Shown: in pieces, positions 18,401 through 33,400 of the stretch | Layout: every line of letters starts with the position of its first letter | How positions within the stretch are numbered: position 1 is the first letter of the stretch | From: Owenia fusiformis | Lineage: Eukaryota > Annelida > Polychaeta > Sabellida > Oweniidae | Length of the DNA: 60,000 nucleotides | NCBI GenBank assembly: GCA_903813345.2 | Contig: CAIIXF020000005.1 | Span: 18,357,375-18,417,374, forward strand | Direction: 5' to 3' | The notes under the pieces: generated by a model | Told to the model about the DNA's origin: nothing | Database searches by the model: none | What the model saw: the letters and a program-made list of their open reading frames with translations, nothing else | Position numbers and translations under genes: made by a program

Positions 18401-21400
18401 TTTATTTTCATTCACTGGAGGGTATTTTGATTAATACCATAAATTGAAGAATTCTTGTAAAATCTGGACTAACATGTCAATCATTGATAAGATATTGCTA
18501 AATCCTTGTAAAACAGTTCTAAACACAGAACAAAGCAAGATTTGATTTGTTGAGAGATGTTATTCAATATATTCATGTACATGTACTCATCATCAAGATG
18601 GTAAATAAAATACATGCAGTAATCTCCACAGGATTTTTTCTCAAGTGGGTGCAAAATTCTCGTTTTCACAATTCAGACCTTGGTCAAAACATGCCCATTT
18701 TTCATGATCTTTCACGTTTTCAAGTGAGGGCAAATGGATTTTCAAGTGGGTACAAATGGATTTCCAAAATCTCAGGTGGGTGCTGCACCCACTTGCTTTA
18801 ATGTTTGGGAGATCACTGTACATGTATCATAAACTTTTAATAATACAATTAATAATTTGTTTCTTACCTGTCTCAACAGGGCTAGCATAGAATGGTAGGA
18901 TCACCAAGAATATAGAGGCAAGAGTGTAGATAATAGGCCATACCAAATGCACCTGAAATAATACAATTAAAAGTATGCTTTGTTTATCAATTAAATGTTT
19001 GTTTAGAAATAAATTATAGTACAAAACAAATGATGTGAATAGTACATAGACTATTATATCATATTATAGTCCTATAATACTCTGTAAAAACTGTCCATAA
19101 TACCATTCAAACAGAGGGTCCTTTTTACAAAAAGGATTCTTAGTTTTTTCTGTATTCCACAATTTACAATTGACAGTTTTCACTGTATTATACTAGTCTT
19201 GGATGTAACCCTTGTGACCCCCCCCCCCCCTACTCTCCCCTAAACACCTCATCTGGAGGTGAAGATGGACTATTTAATCACCAGCTTTTCCTCTGTGTAA
19301 TAAAATAGAATGTTTGTACACTATAACAAGAGTACACCTTTCATCTTTATTATTGAAATATATCTTTATAATGGGACTATCTAAGGTCTCCTACTTAATA
19401 TAGACATAATGTTGAGTGTTGTGCAAGCTTTATCAGTGCTGCTCCTTCGCAAGGAAACAATGACTTCTAGTTACATGAGATTTAATGATTGATTTAATAG
19501 TTCACATAGACATTTCTCTACTGGAGTTTTCTGCCTATCGAATTACAGTGTATTTATTACTTATTTGAATAATTTTACACATATGCTAAAAAGGTTTAGG
19601 TTTATTTCAAGGGGTTATTAGGATTATTTATTGCATAAGGGTTATCTCATAGGTTGCCCTTAAAATGTTCATGTTTACTGACAAAACAGAAATAAAGCAG
19701 TATGTTCTGAACTGCTTTTTGGAGCAGAGCCCAATGTTAGATAACCCAAATCTATTTATTACCAAAAAGACTCTAACTGGTTGTAAATCCAAATAGCAGA
19801 AATCTACATTGTAGATAAATGATTTGCTATCTTATACACAGAAGCCTATAAACTATTTTGAAATTCCAAATGCAATTAATGAAACCAGAAACAGATTTTT
19901 GTAATGTACACTTCTGAATATTTCTCTTATCCAAACACCTCTCTTTTCTGCAATTATTTATCTACTTACTTTGATGGGTCTGTTCATTTCTGGTCGTTTC
20001 CATCTGAAGTACAACAACGAGACGACAGAGAGACCAATAGCGAGCCAGTTGACGAAGCCGACATAGTTGATTAGGGCATACATGTCAGAGGAGCAGAGGT
20101 ACACAAGGGATGTGAGGCCCATGAACAAGGCTGCTGGGGCAGGGGTAAGGCGATTGATAGACACCATGTTCAACACCTGGGGCATGTGCCCTTCTCTTGC
20201 TCCAACAAAAAATAATCTGAAAATACAATAGAGATAATCTGTATACATGTAATCTGTGATTAAATCTGTTAAAGACATATATAGTACCTAAGTTTGGGGC
20301 ATAGAGCTTAAAGGGAGACACATGTTTCTTAATATCATCAATTGAAATTCCAGATACATCAAAATGAGAGGAATGTTTGGTTGCATAACTATGACCTAGA
20401 ATCTGCCCACACATCATGATACTGATGATAACTTCTATCATACAACACATACACAAGAAATAAATTGACCTTTCCGGCAAAAATGTGGTTTTACAAGTTA
20501 GCCTAAAATCTAGCCTAAAATTATAATCTAAAATGTTGACAAGAACTCTTAATATTGATGATAACAATCTGATGATCTGTCAAATTGTGGGTATCAGGTA
20601 ATAATGACAGAAAACCAATCTAATATATGAGTTTAAACACATTTAATATGAGATGACATTTTATTTGAATGCAGTGGAATGCTACACACAAGATAAAACT
20701 GTCAGATATAAAAACCTCATAATATGGCATCATGAACACGTTTGAATTTCAGACTACACACAAAGAATTGACATATTTCACATGTAAAATGCTATATTCT
20801 GACATGAAAAATATGCAATTAACTAAGCTACTTTTTATCCAATGTCTAATTTTGCCCCTAGTAATGACGATCAATAGAAGAAAGAACTGTAGTTAAACAG
20901 TTATGATTTGGAGAAACCTAATAAAATCACAAATCATTGGTTTGATTTTGGTATAATGTAAAAGTCAAGGTTGGTATCTATACATTCATTTTTCTTATTG
21001 CCGGGATGTCCCTTAATTTTTCTGATCAAAAATATTTCTTCTACTTGAATCACTCCAACAATGTTCAATCTAATAATTCCTATTTATTTCACATTTAGTA
21101 TCATTACAAATAACTTCCAGTATAATCAAGTGGAGTAGAAAACTCTTATCGAAGAAATATCCTGAGAGTATATTAAGTTTAGACTTGGAATCAATCGATC
21201 GTTCTGGCAACCTGTCTTAGTAATTTCACTAATTGTAACATTGAACCAAACTGAAAAAAGAGTTTTGTATTCTATGACGTAAGTCGGCATCATTGTAGAT
21301 CCACCCACAATTGTCCTCTAAACATGTGACCGTGCTAACAATCCTTATATGGTAGAAATACAGCGGCTGGATGTTGACATATTCAGCATATGTTGTTTAT

Positions 21401-24400
21401 TATAAACTACGTGTGCAGTTTAATGACATTCATTTTGGCATAAATAAATGATAACTTTTTATTTATTTGGAAAAAACATGATTTCTAACAAAGACTCTTT
21501 CAATAGGTACAAATATGTCTGTCAAAGTAAACATGTTTTACTTATTACTTTACATGAAATATTTATTTATACATAAATAAAATCAACACGGGACAGCACC
21601 TGTTATTTTCTTAACATATTATCATGGTCCATAATCAGTTTGAACATACAGTAAACATAAACAAAGCAACAATAGATGATAAGGTACAGGGACCTTGGTA
21701 CATGATATCCTATATCTAGCAATGTGCGAGTTCAAACTGACTAGAAAACAAATAATGACTTCCGTGTGTAACCTGGAAAATAGCTAAAAGATCCTTATTA
21801 AACAGGAACGTTATTTGATTGAAAGTGTCAGCTGCATTTAAAAACTTTAAACCTCGAAACATGTGATCAGCCTTAAACAATGACTGAGAATAGAATTAGA
21901 AAGATTTTTCAAGGAGCAAAAATGTTAATGTCAGAGAGTATGGGGACATTGGGGAGATAACTAGAACCTCATAATTTTCCAACCTGGGGATCAGAAATAC
22001 AGCTAAAGAACTAGTGAGCAGCTTTAAGAAACATACATAACTGCATTACTGTATATGACATAAGAATAGCAATGGGAAGAACTGCCAAATACATAACGCC
22101 ATGTATTTGTAGATGTGCACGAGACTGACACATCGCTAAATGAAAATTAGAGTATAATTTGGTCAGACAAATACAAATATGCTCCCAAGAATCCCATCTA
22201 CAGTATTATATATAAAAAATCTATGCTAAGCTCACATTCACAGTTTATTCAAATTGGAATTAGATTTAAGTCACTGCCAAAATTGAGATTCTCAGATTCT
22301 ATTTACAGATCTATAGTTCCAATCACAATATGTTTGGTGTAAGGAGACTCTGAGATTCCATTCACAAAAGTGGACTTAGAAAGGAATCTCTAACAAAATT
22401 AGGTCTTGAAAAGATAAGATTATCTAGTAATCAAAAAGGCATAAAAGATTAGATCCCTTCTTGAAATAGGACTCAGATTAAATTGCCAAAGATCCTAGTG
22501 ATATTACTTTACTCAAGACCATTCCATTATTCTTCATCTCAATTCTTTTGTCCATTCTCAGTATTTCTTTTTCCTAAAGGCTTATGTTATAAAAATGGAA
22601 GGAGGCAGCGAACCAACAGGGCCTAGTCTCAAATCATTCATTCAAATCTGCTAAAGGCACACTAAAGTTTTCTTTGGTGTTGAGATGATCTGAGATTTCA
22701 TCAGGTTGGTTCTCTGTGACCAGATTATAAATCATTAGTAAATTATTTAAAGGAAGGGTCGTTTCACAGTATTTGACTAACACACAATGAAATGGTTCAT
22801 TTATGTGGATCTCAATGTGGAAAAGTGGTTCTGCAAACACGAGGTCTATTCATTAATAAAATCAAATTTCCTCAAACAAGTTGCATTTTTGCATTCTAAA
22901 CCATATACAAAAGAAATATAAAATTGAAAATATCTAGGCTTTCATTTATCACAACTCGATATTGATCTTTTACCTTTGTAAGATAGAGCTCGGTGCTTTT
23001 ATATGGGCAAAGGCTGACCATGTGCTAGATGAGTGATCAATAAAGATAGTCCTGAGACAACGTGACAATACGGCAGATGTCATCAGTAAAACATATTCCC
23101 GCCATATTGATACAATGCCTCGTAATATCTCTAGTGCATCATTTATTACTTATTGCTATTAATAACTATTTATGACAAAATAGACATCTAATTAACTCAC
23201 TATTAAAAATCAATTATGTGTAGAATGATGAAATCTGTATGATGCAATACATATTCATGGAATTTCTTTTCCTGTTTAATTTTAATCATGAATGGTTTTA
23301 TCAAATCAATATATTTTATTAGTACCAGCATTCAAGATATGATGCTTATGAGCATGACCTTCCTATTACACTAACTTTTACCATGGCAGGAATATAATAC
23401 CAATTAAGATAGACTTAATCAAAATTAGGTGTCTAAATCAAATAATAATTGATTTTCCCATGGATAGCAATGCGGTCTGTCATGTATTCAACTTTCATCA
23501 TAAGACTGTTGAGCCATTTCACAATACTGCTATAGGATTTGAGTGGGTGGGGAGCTTATTTGCAATAACACAAGAGATGCATTTCATCAGGATTTTAAGG
23601 ATTTCATCATCACGCTCTAATATAGTCTGACGCTTTATTAGTCTGACGCACAGCATGGAACCATGGTTGTTAAAGGCCATACACAAATATAAATATTGGT
23701 TCTACATGTATTTCAAAATCTAAATATCATGATGAAATCATTACATGTATTCCTCATTAAATTCTGAATAAAAAGTCACTCCTGATACTAAATACAGTGT
23801 ACTGTATTATACTGTGAAAACATTGATTGTTTCAATAATTTATGACCAAAAGAAAAGGAAACATATAATTTGCATTTCTGCAGACGATTCATTAGTCACG
23901 TTTCCATTGATCAGTACATTACAATATATTAACCTCGCATCAGGATGTCCTTCTGTATGCCCTTCAATAGTCTGCTATTAGAGTTCAGTAGTACCTGACA
24001 ATGCTAACAGGTCTGTGAAGTATCAAACACACTTCAATCTCTAGTGAACTTACAGATATAGGGACAAACTAACATATATTCCTCACGGAGTACCATATTC
24101 TCTTAATGGTTTTGACATTGTGAGGCTCTTTCACTGAACATTTTTAAATGTAGAATATTCAGAAATAGAAGGTATTCACAGGTTTCCCTGACTACAATAA
24201 TGGATAATGGGATCATCCAGAGTATTATACAGATAGACATATACAAATCTGATAATGAATTAGTATGATGGTTAAAATGTTTTATGTTGTTTGACATTCA
24301 TCATCACATGCTATTTCCTATTGCGTCTTACAATGCTAAATGCAGGTGAATATGAATATACCAGGTACTTCACCTGTATAGTGGCATACCTGCATTTACA

Positions 24401-27400
24401 GAATTTCTTACATTATTTATGTTTATGTTTTAATATCAAATGTCTTATATTAAATTCTATGTCAAATCATATAAATCACATGTATGTATGTATGTGCAAT
24501 TCTATTTCAATATGAAACACATGGAAAGATGCAGTTTGAGCGTATACAAAGATTTGAGGGTCATGGTTGATAGACAAGGGGGAAAGGTGGTAGGGGTGAT
24601 GATTTAAAGGAATCAATGTTGAGATTTCCAGTTATGTGGATAATATCCCGACCCCAAATGGGACTCTTCCGCGTATGTGATCATATTATTTAAACTTTGA
24701 AAAGAAATAAAATCATAATAAAATAACACATTATACTGTGTCCTAAAATGGCAGGGAGAGAATTAATGTCTAAATATCTAAAAAGATAACTATTGCTTTC
24801 TCTACTTCCATGAGTTGATTCTTGATACATTTACTTAAAATTCCTTTCGAATCTGTGGGCAAAAGGACTATCCATTAACATTCAGTGTGGATCTTTAATA
24901 TTGTCAGGATTCCCCTCATAAATCATCTTGATTATAACTTGACACTAACTCATCAAATATTGAATATTTATCTTGGATGGGTGGCTTTAATATTTGGTCC
25001 AATCTTCCTCGCTGCCTAATAAGTAGATATTGAGTACATGCTTTTACTATTCTAGAAAAGCAATCATGTAAAAACCAAAGTAAAGCATTGAAGAAACATG
25101 CCTTTGCTTTTCTTCTGATTAAACCATTTTAAAATGGTTTCAGAGTACATTCACCTTTTATGTCAGAAACATACTGTGAGTACATGTATTGTGAAATGTT
25201 TTTTCATTTTGCCTCACCAATTACATATTCAAGAAATCGCATGAGGGATTTGATATTTCATGACTCCCCACATTGTGTTTTATTTATAATTACTTTTTTT
25301 CTCTTAAAAGTAGATTAGGTATTTTAAAAAGAGCAATGATGCATATTTGTTTTGAAAATGTCACCTCAAAGTATTTATTACAGGTCATATAGACCCAAAC
25401 TGCTTGATTTATAGCAATAATGCTTTTTACATTTAAAACTTACGTTGGTGGCATTCCATGTTTCTCTAGCATTAAAAGTACATGTATAACAGTTCAATTC
25501 TGACAACCATTTACCCAATTTACCATACTTTGGTCATACTCATTTTAATAACGATGAATTTGTTAACTTTCTTGTGTAAAAAATTAATCTTAAAGTTTTA
25601 CAGGCATTACCTCTTTATATTTAATTTGTTAAAAGATACAAACATAAAAATCTAGAGAAAAGGGAATTAGGAATTGAAATCTAAAAAGAGGGCATTGACC
25701 TGTTCACATCTGCTACCACAAGTTCTCTTAACCTAATACATTACGGTTCAGCATCTCTTGTAAACATCTATCTCTTAAGATATAATAAATTGTATGGCTG
25801 AAGAATTGCGATATATCTTTGCCATTTGACAAATAAAATGTTTTTGCATAAAATAGATTTTTTTCAAGGGGACAAAATAAGACACTAGCTTTACACTTCT
25901 TTTCTGAAAAAGGCATAGCAAACAAAGTTTCCATGAACATACAGGCAGATATGCTTAATGTACCTCAGGATATATCCAGCATCCCAAACTTCCCAGAGTA
26001 TAACATCTATATTCTTACCTGGCTGTTGTAAAGAGGATGCCGTTTACACCACCGAAGGTTGAGAGAGCGACAAATATGGGCATAATCCACCACATAACTC
26101 CATAAAGTTTTTGTGAGAACATCTGAAATAAAGCCAAATAAAGTCTAAAGTCTAATATGGGACTTAATATGGACAGAAATGAGGCATGACACTACATTTT
26201 GAGTTATTTATTACTCACAAATATTTCACCTTAAAACACCGATTAAAGCTTCATTTAAGATCAATAAGATCTTTACTGCAAAATCACTTTTAAAGTCAGA
26301 GGACAAGCCAATGTGGATTGAGGGTACATTATTATTATATAGCAGGTACTTACCACAGCCACAGCAGGGCTGTCAATGATGCCTTGAGGGGACACAGTGG
26401 TAAAGTATGCAACATTGGTGAATGCGTACACCACTATCACCAGGGTACAGGAGATCCAGATAGCTCTTGGCAAGTTTCTGAAACAACATTAGGAGATGTA
26501 AATATGTGAAATTCAGGTACTTCCCATGGAGATAAGACCTTTATATTAGTGAAATATGTTCTGCTGAGATGTGGTTTCATTTTGTACCATATGTGAACTA
26601 TAATTTTAATGTTAAGCCCACCAATGATCATAGTCTTGCATACACCCCTAGATTGTCCATCGGTCGAATACCTCCCCATTCTTTCTCTAGCAAAATATGA
26701 TCAACATTGGAAGATGTGAATGACAGATGTTCCAAATTATGTACCCAAATACAGTTCCTGTTTTGTAAATATCTTCTGTTTTGAATTGAAATGTTAACAT
26801 TCCTATAAAAACTGAAGAACAAACAAACAACAGGTTGTTTCATACAAATGCACGTGGCATCCCCTCCCATTATCTATTACGACCCCCCCCCCACCCATAG
26901 AATGTTCCATTGTGTAACTCATGTAATCTTATAATAAAATATTGCAGATTTACAATCCAGGTGAAAAAAGTAACATTGTAGCAAAGATTTAGAACAAGGG
27001 GTGATTTAAAGGGCACTCATTTCTAGCGTGTAAAATCATTTTCTTTGCTTCAATCATACTGACTGAACTCTCATTGACTTTCTGTATAATGTCACATACA
27101 TCAGTCAGACCCATAGCCAGGTTGAGCTGAGGATGGGAAAGGCCCAAAATCACATGAAAAATGCTCAGAATGGTGAAAAACTGCATGATTTTGAACCTGG
27201 CTATGGGCCTGTCAGTCATTGTCTGGAAAGCTGGAGTGGCATGTATTTATTATCTGGAAAGCTGGAGTGGCATGTATTATTGTATTTTTTCTTGGCTTTA
27301 ATCTCTAATAACTACACAATATATAGATACAGTTTTACTCTTTATGACCTATCATGTGAGGATAAAACCCATTGAGTCATGATTTTTAATGGGGAAAACA

Positions 27401-30400
27401 TTACATAATATGAAATTGATGTAAGATTCGAGATGAACTTGAGGGTTCTAACTGGTCCCTAATAGTGAAGCTCTAAGACTTATACTGCGCCACTAATATA
27501 GATACAAGTCGAGATGCACTTCAATGTCATTCACCTAAAACTGTTAAATAACTCATCGTAGCAATAAAACGTGACTTTAAAATCTATCTGCACTATTTCA
27601 CTATTACAAGCGAGGTTCAGTGTAACGTTACTGTGCTTAGCTGTCTTCAGACAATAGAGGCTGAGTGTGATAAATGTGACTGGTTATCTTATAGCTATTA
27701 TCTCACCTGTATGGATCCTTAAGCTCCTCAATAACATAGTTCAGGTAGTTCCTACAAAAAGAAATAATGGTGTTTAAATCTTGCGTCAGTTTAATTTGAA
27801 AGTTTCAAGTTTAAGTGTCCTTAGAATGGTTCAGTGTCAATGTATCTGGAATGGTTCTGCGTCAATGCACTTGGAATGGTTCAGTGCAAAAGCACTCAGA
27901 AATAGATCAGTATCAATTAAATGATTCAGAATTAATAATGTGCTTGGAATGGTTCAGTATCAAAGCATTTAGAATGGTCCGGTAGCAATGTACTTAAAAT
28001 GGTTCAGTTCAAATACTTGGAATCATTCAGCATCAATGTATCTGTTCAGCTTCAATGTACTTGGAATGGTTCCACATCAATGCACTTGGAATGGTTCAGT
28101 GCAAAAGCACTCAGAAATAGATCAGTATCAATTAAATGATTCAGAATTAATAATGTGCTTGGAATGGTTCAGTATCAACGCTTTTTGAATGGTTCAGTAA
28201 AATGTACTTGAAATGATTCATGGAATGTTATTATTAAACCAACACGTGAGCACAGGTATGACCTTTTGGCAAGAACATCATATTTTTACAAATGTCAAAG
28301 CGACACAGGTCAGTGTTACTATATGTTACATTAACATTGAAAATCACCAAAAATGCAATTACCATGTATTTTAGGAAGATCCTGGTCTGATTTTGATTTA
28401 ATAGGTACATGTCGAGTAGCAAATAAATATATCAATTGTACTTATTTCAAGAATTATCTTATTATATGACCTGCAGTTTTAAAAAAACAAAAACACTGCA
28501 CGAACTTGACAAAAATCAAATTCTGATAAGAACGGGAACATACAAAAAATATGTGATACATGAATTTTTTCTACCATTTGTATTCGTTTGACTTTGCTTC
28601 TTAAAAGAGAGTTTCATCTGTAGTTTAACTAGACTCTGCATGCAGGGTATCTTTTTTCACAATAAGCATAACATTAACACTAGAATTGACCCAGACAGAA
28701 CAACCCCAGATTCTAACCAGGTTTTAAAATATTACCTTGTATTTACTATCTTTCTGACCTTGAAAACATTTTAACTTTGATGTACAGTATTGTATTATTT
28801 ATGCGCCTTACATCTGTTCACGATTCTTCTATGACATTCCTTTGTTTTTTATGAGCTTTTTCATTATTTATTGTTTTACCTTTATTCAGAAAATACATGT
28901 ATGTATAAATTAATAAGAAACTTATAAAAAGTATGAACACAATTTTAGTGACTCAACAGCTCATTATTGCCCTGCCCCTCATCCCCACCCCTGTCATTTA
29001 TCTCCCTTCAACCCAAATAAGGTGAACTTGAGGTAAGATTGCAGGATGTATCTTACCATCCATTGTATGCAAACAGTCCAGAGTAGAATGCCATGGAAAC
29101 CTTCCCAACATCCGTCTCTGTGCCTTTAAATGGGTCCAAGAAATGTTCATAGTGACCTGTAAACACAATGACATTTACATGTATTTGCAATTAGTAGATG
29201 ATTTATAGAACCTCAATCATTCTATAAAACAGGGTTTTAACTGAAAAGACTGAAACCCTTGCAGAAATGACATACATGTATTATTCTATATTAGGATTAG
29301 TTGTAACTCCAACCATCTTCCCTGCCCCACCCTTTACATGTAGCTGATTTTCAACAATCCAAAATATAAAACTATAAAGCATTTATGAAGTAACATTTTT
29401 CAGCATAATATATTCTAAATAGATACGCCATAATTATGTTCAAGGAATCTATGCAAGACCCTTTAAATCAGAAAATGATGATATACTTTGAAATGGAATC
29501 GTGACTGTAATCAAGAAGTAATTTGTTCAGACTATTTGTCCTTCTTCTTAATGACAAAAGTGACACTATCTTCTTCGTGAAAACAGAATGATCACTTTCA
29601 TAAATGTTTATAAGCATTAGAAAGGTGTGTTTTAATATATCTGTATAGGCCACGTGAACGGTAAACTGACGATTTTCCCTATTAGGATTTCATAACCTAT
29701 CCCATCAAAGCTAGCTAGGTCTATCTGATTTCTTCAATCTGATATGTAATGATGCTAAAATTTCCGATTGTGATCGAAAAATCCATTCCGGTTCATTAGA
29801 ACACCAATAATTAAAGTCAACTGATTAGCACTAATTTCAATCTGGATCATAATTAATTTTAGATTTGTGTGAATTATTGAGAACCTCAAGTTACCTTAGG
29901 CCCACACAGGACTATAATTGAAATTGTCTAATCCAACATATCAATACGCAGAGGTAATATTAATACTAAACAGAGGACAAACAATGTCACCTCTATCATC
30001 CTACGCACCATCAAGAGAAACAGACTGCGTCATGAACATGTTTTCATTAAAATACATATATGAATCCTGAAAATTGGAGCAACAGAACCAAAAATCAACA
30101 ATAAGTAAAGGACCATTCTCGGTTTGGAGAATGAAATTCAGCTGCTTATTCCATCATTATTAAAGATTAATTTGATTATTGGCTATTGACTATCAACTAC
30201 TGATGACGGTGGGGGGTTCGCTAATATTTGTTTTATAAAAGAAATAAAAATATTACCATAATTAAATCTTAATTATTCAAAAGATCACATTTCAATCTAC
30301 TACACTATGTAAAAAAATTGTTGGCGACATTGATAACATCGAAATAAGTTTTACGTCGAAATAGCTGATGAAATTCATTCTCCAAACTGAGAAAGGTCCT

Positions 30401-33400
30401 TTTGTAAATTCAAGCCAATTGATGATGATTGAAGGGAAGTAAAAAATTTGGTCAATTCAAGATAATGACATAAAACCCTCATTTTCACATAAAACAGTCG
30501 CCAGGCAGGCTGATATGAAGATAACTTGTTAGTATATATGTATTTTATGTGTTTTCACTGGGACCATCTGTTACAGTAAGTAATTAAAACTTTCGCGAGA
30601 ACAAGATCGAACCATGAGTTTGTTAAAAGATTGAACTACTTAAGACAGATTTACATGCACCTTTAAACTAATGGATGACAACGAAGTTGATATGCTAAGC
30701 ACTTAATGTACCACTTAGCCCTGTTTTTGTCCCATTTAGCCATGTTCTTGACCAGCTATTTTGTAATCAAGGTAATGTTCACTGTATTTAAAGTACAAAG
30801 AGCTGTGATAAGCTGAAATCAAACAGTTTAAAGTCAGAAACCATCTAGTAACGATGTATTGAATTATGTAATTCATCAAAACAAACAACATAAATGCGTG
30901 AAGCTGATATTCAGAGAGGGTAACCTGACATATATCAATATCCTCAAATGAATATACAAATGCACTGCACTATTACCCATTAATAGGAGTGCTGAAGGTT
31001 TTGTACTTTTTCCCCCCAAGCAGCAACTGCTGTTCTAATATTATCATTTATCTGATAAACTGAACTAAATATGAATGCCAGTCGTATATATCAGCTGCCA
31101 ATTAGAAAATTATACATAATCATTACTGATATACTTGTAATCTAGATACACAGAAACTCACTGGTAATTTACATAACAATGTGGGAATTTGAACACCCCA
31201 AGTATTAAAAGAGAATTGTTTAAACCAATTCACATGTAACATTCATGCTGTACCTCCCCCCCAGAGAAAAATAGCGTAAAACTGTAAACAATATGAGAAA
31301 GTAATGTATCGGTCCCTTAAAGGTGCGATGTAAGACACATTTACAAGACTTGTGATTGTGAAATATTTTTTGATTTAACAACCAAGTGGCGTTAAAAATA
31401 AAATAATAATATAAAACATATTTATTTTTATTTCATTTTCTTTTAATTAGTCAAGTTCAGACTGTGGCAACAGTCATGGTTATTCAATGGCTGGAGCTAA
31501 ATAGTTTGTGGTACATTGAGTTTCTTACCTTTTCCAAGCTGTACGAATCCTGTGATGATAATCAATATAAGAGCCCCGACCTTGGCATAGGTGAACACAT
31601 CTTGAACTCTTGTGGCCCACTTCACATCATACATGTTGATTATGGTTAATATAACTGAAAATACAAAGGAAACAAATGTTAATATTTTGAGGACATTACT
31701 ATGTTACTATAATAGCATTTATAAAAGATTGAGGTATCACAATAGCAGATTGAGAGACATTTTACAAGTAGGTAAAAAAAATTCCCAAAATCAACAAGAT
31801 GAATCTTTGTTGTGTGTAGCTTAACATTATAACTATGATGAGTGGTATTATAAAACACTGATAAATGTCAAGGTCACTTGGCTTAAGCTGCATTCCACCA
31901 GGAACATTAACCATCAATGAAGGGGATTCTATCGTGATATACGTCTCATACCATACAGATATACAGTGAACAAATTGAGTAGACACCAACTCATTTGAAA
32001 TCCTTTAGCCTTGCACCACTTGCATTTGGGAGATTTTATATGAACTGATATAAAATCGCTCACTTAAAAAGATATTCAAGGACACAACATAGCATTGACA
32101 TCAGGTCAACTTAACATCAGGAGTCTATCAATATGTTCTACACTTCATTGTTATAGGAAACATAATTTTTTAGATTCTAGAACATTCGTCAGCCCTGTAG
32201 CCAGGGGGGGGAGGTTTGGGGGGTTCGGGGTTCGAAATTTCTTTCAAAATCATGCAGTTTTTCACCATTCTGACTATTTTTTTGTGATTTTTGGCCAAAT
32301 TTGCCAAAGTAAACCCCCCCTAGAATCTTTTGGAAAAGTGATACCCCTTGGAAAATTCTGGCTACGGGTTTGTTCGTTGATCATTTTCATTCAAGTTTTC
32401 ATTAGTCGCCTTCTCTTGAAACCCCATGGTGATATATGATACATGTCCTACACATACAAACTAATTTTTATTAAATCAAGCATAAAAACTGATATAAGAA
32501 ATGAAAGATAATGTTTTGCATAAAAATGCAATATTCCACAAGCGGAAAAGGCTTTTCAACTTTTGATCGATATCTAAGTTCATGGTAAGAGTGTAATAGT
32601 TCACACATTGTACACAAAACAAGCTTACAAGATTGTGTTACATATTTACTGAAACATTATCGATCTTTTGTGAAAGCAATAGAGTTTATTGTAGTTTATT
32701 TATTGATTGCACGGGAGTTCAGCAAATGGTCAGTGGGTACAAGTATCAATAGGTGTGGCAGCTTGGTTGGATTTTGATTGGTCTGTTTCCACACCCTCCA
32801 GACAAATGTTGTGCAATGAGATACGTAGGAACTAAATAAACCTGACCTTGCGATACTGAACGTAAATCATGTTTGTAAATATATCTAGTTCCTACGTAAT
32901 AGAAAGTTATTTAGAAATAGGGTCAGAGTAGAAAATCGATATGCAGGGCAAGATAAAACTATGTAGAAATCCTTAGATTCAAACAGAAACAGGTACCATT
33001 GACATTTCACTTTCATTTGACATTGAACACTTAAATGTTTTTTAAAGTTGGATTAACCTAGATATATTTAGCAGACAATTGAATATACAGAGTAGGCCAA
33101 AAAACCAATACACAAGTTTAAAGATCATATGATATAATGTTAAACCATGCCATGTATTATATATAATTTTGAAGATAAATCATTTCCTCACAATATAGCA
33201 CCATCTGATTGTAAAATCTTTGTTTTCCTGGAGAGTTAGAGGCTTATATAGTGACCAAAAACAGTGGATTTCCAAATTGTGAACAATGAAGGGATATTTG
33301 TATTTGGCACCTTCAAAAGAGGTACATTTACACAAGTTAACTGCAAAATTGACCAATAAACATATATCGTTTGAATTAACTATCAATTGTTTATTACTCT

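Noticed and set aside
20285-20567. Upstream extension of the exon 7 reading frame region in the transporter intron
   Set aside because: The frame beyond 20216 does not continue the transporter. A clean acceptor (ATTTTCAG) sets the exon border there.
32095-32439. ORF of 114 codons
   Set aside because: It runs through a MITE copy (32190-32372), and its translation shows no family resemblance.
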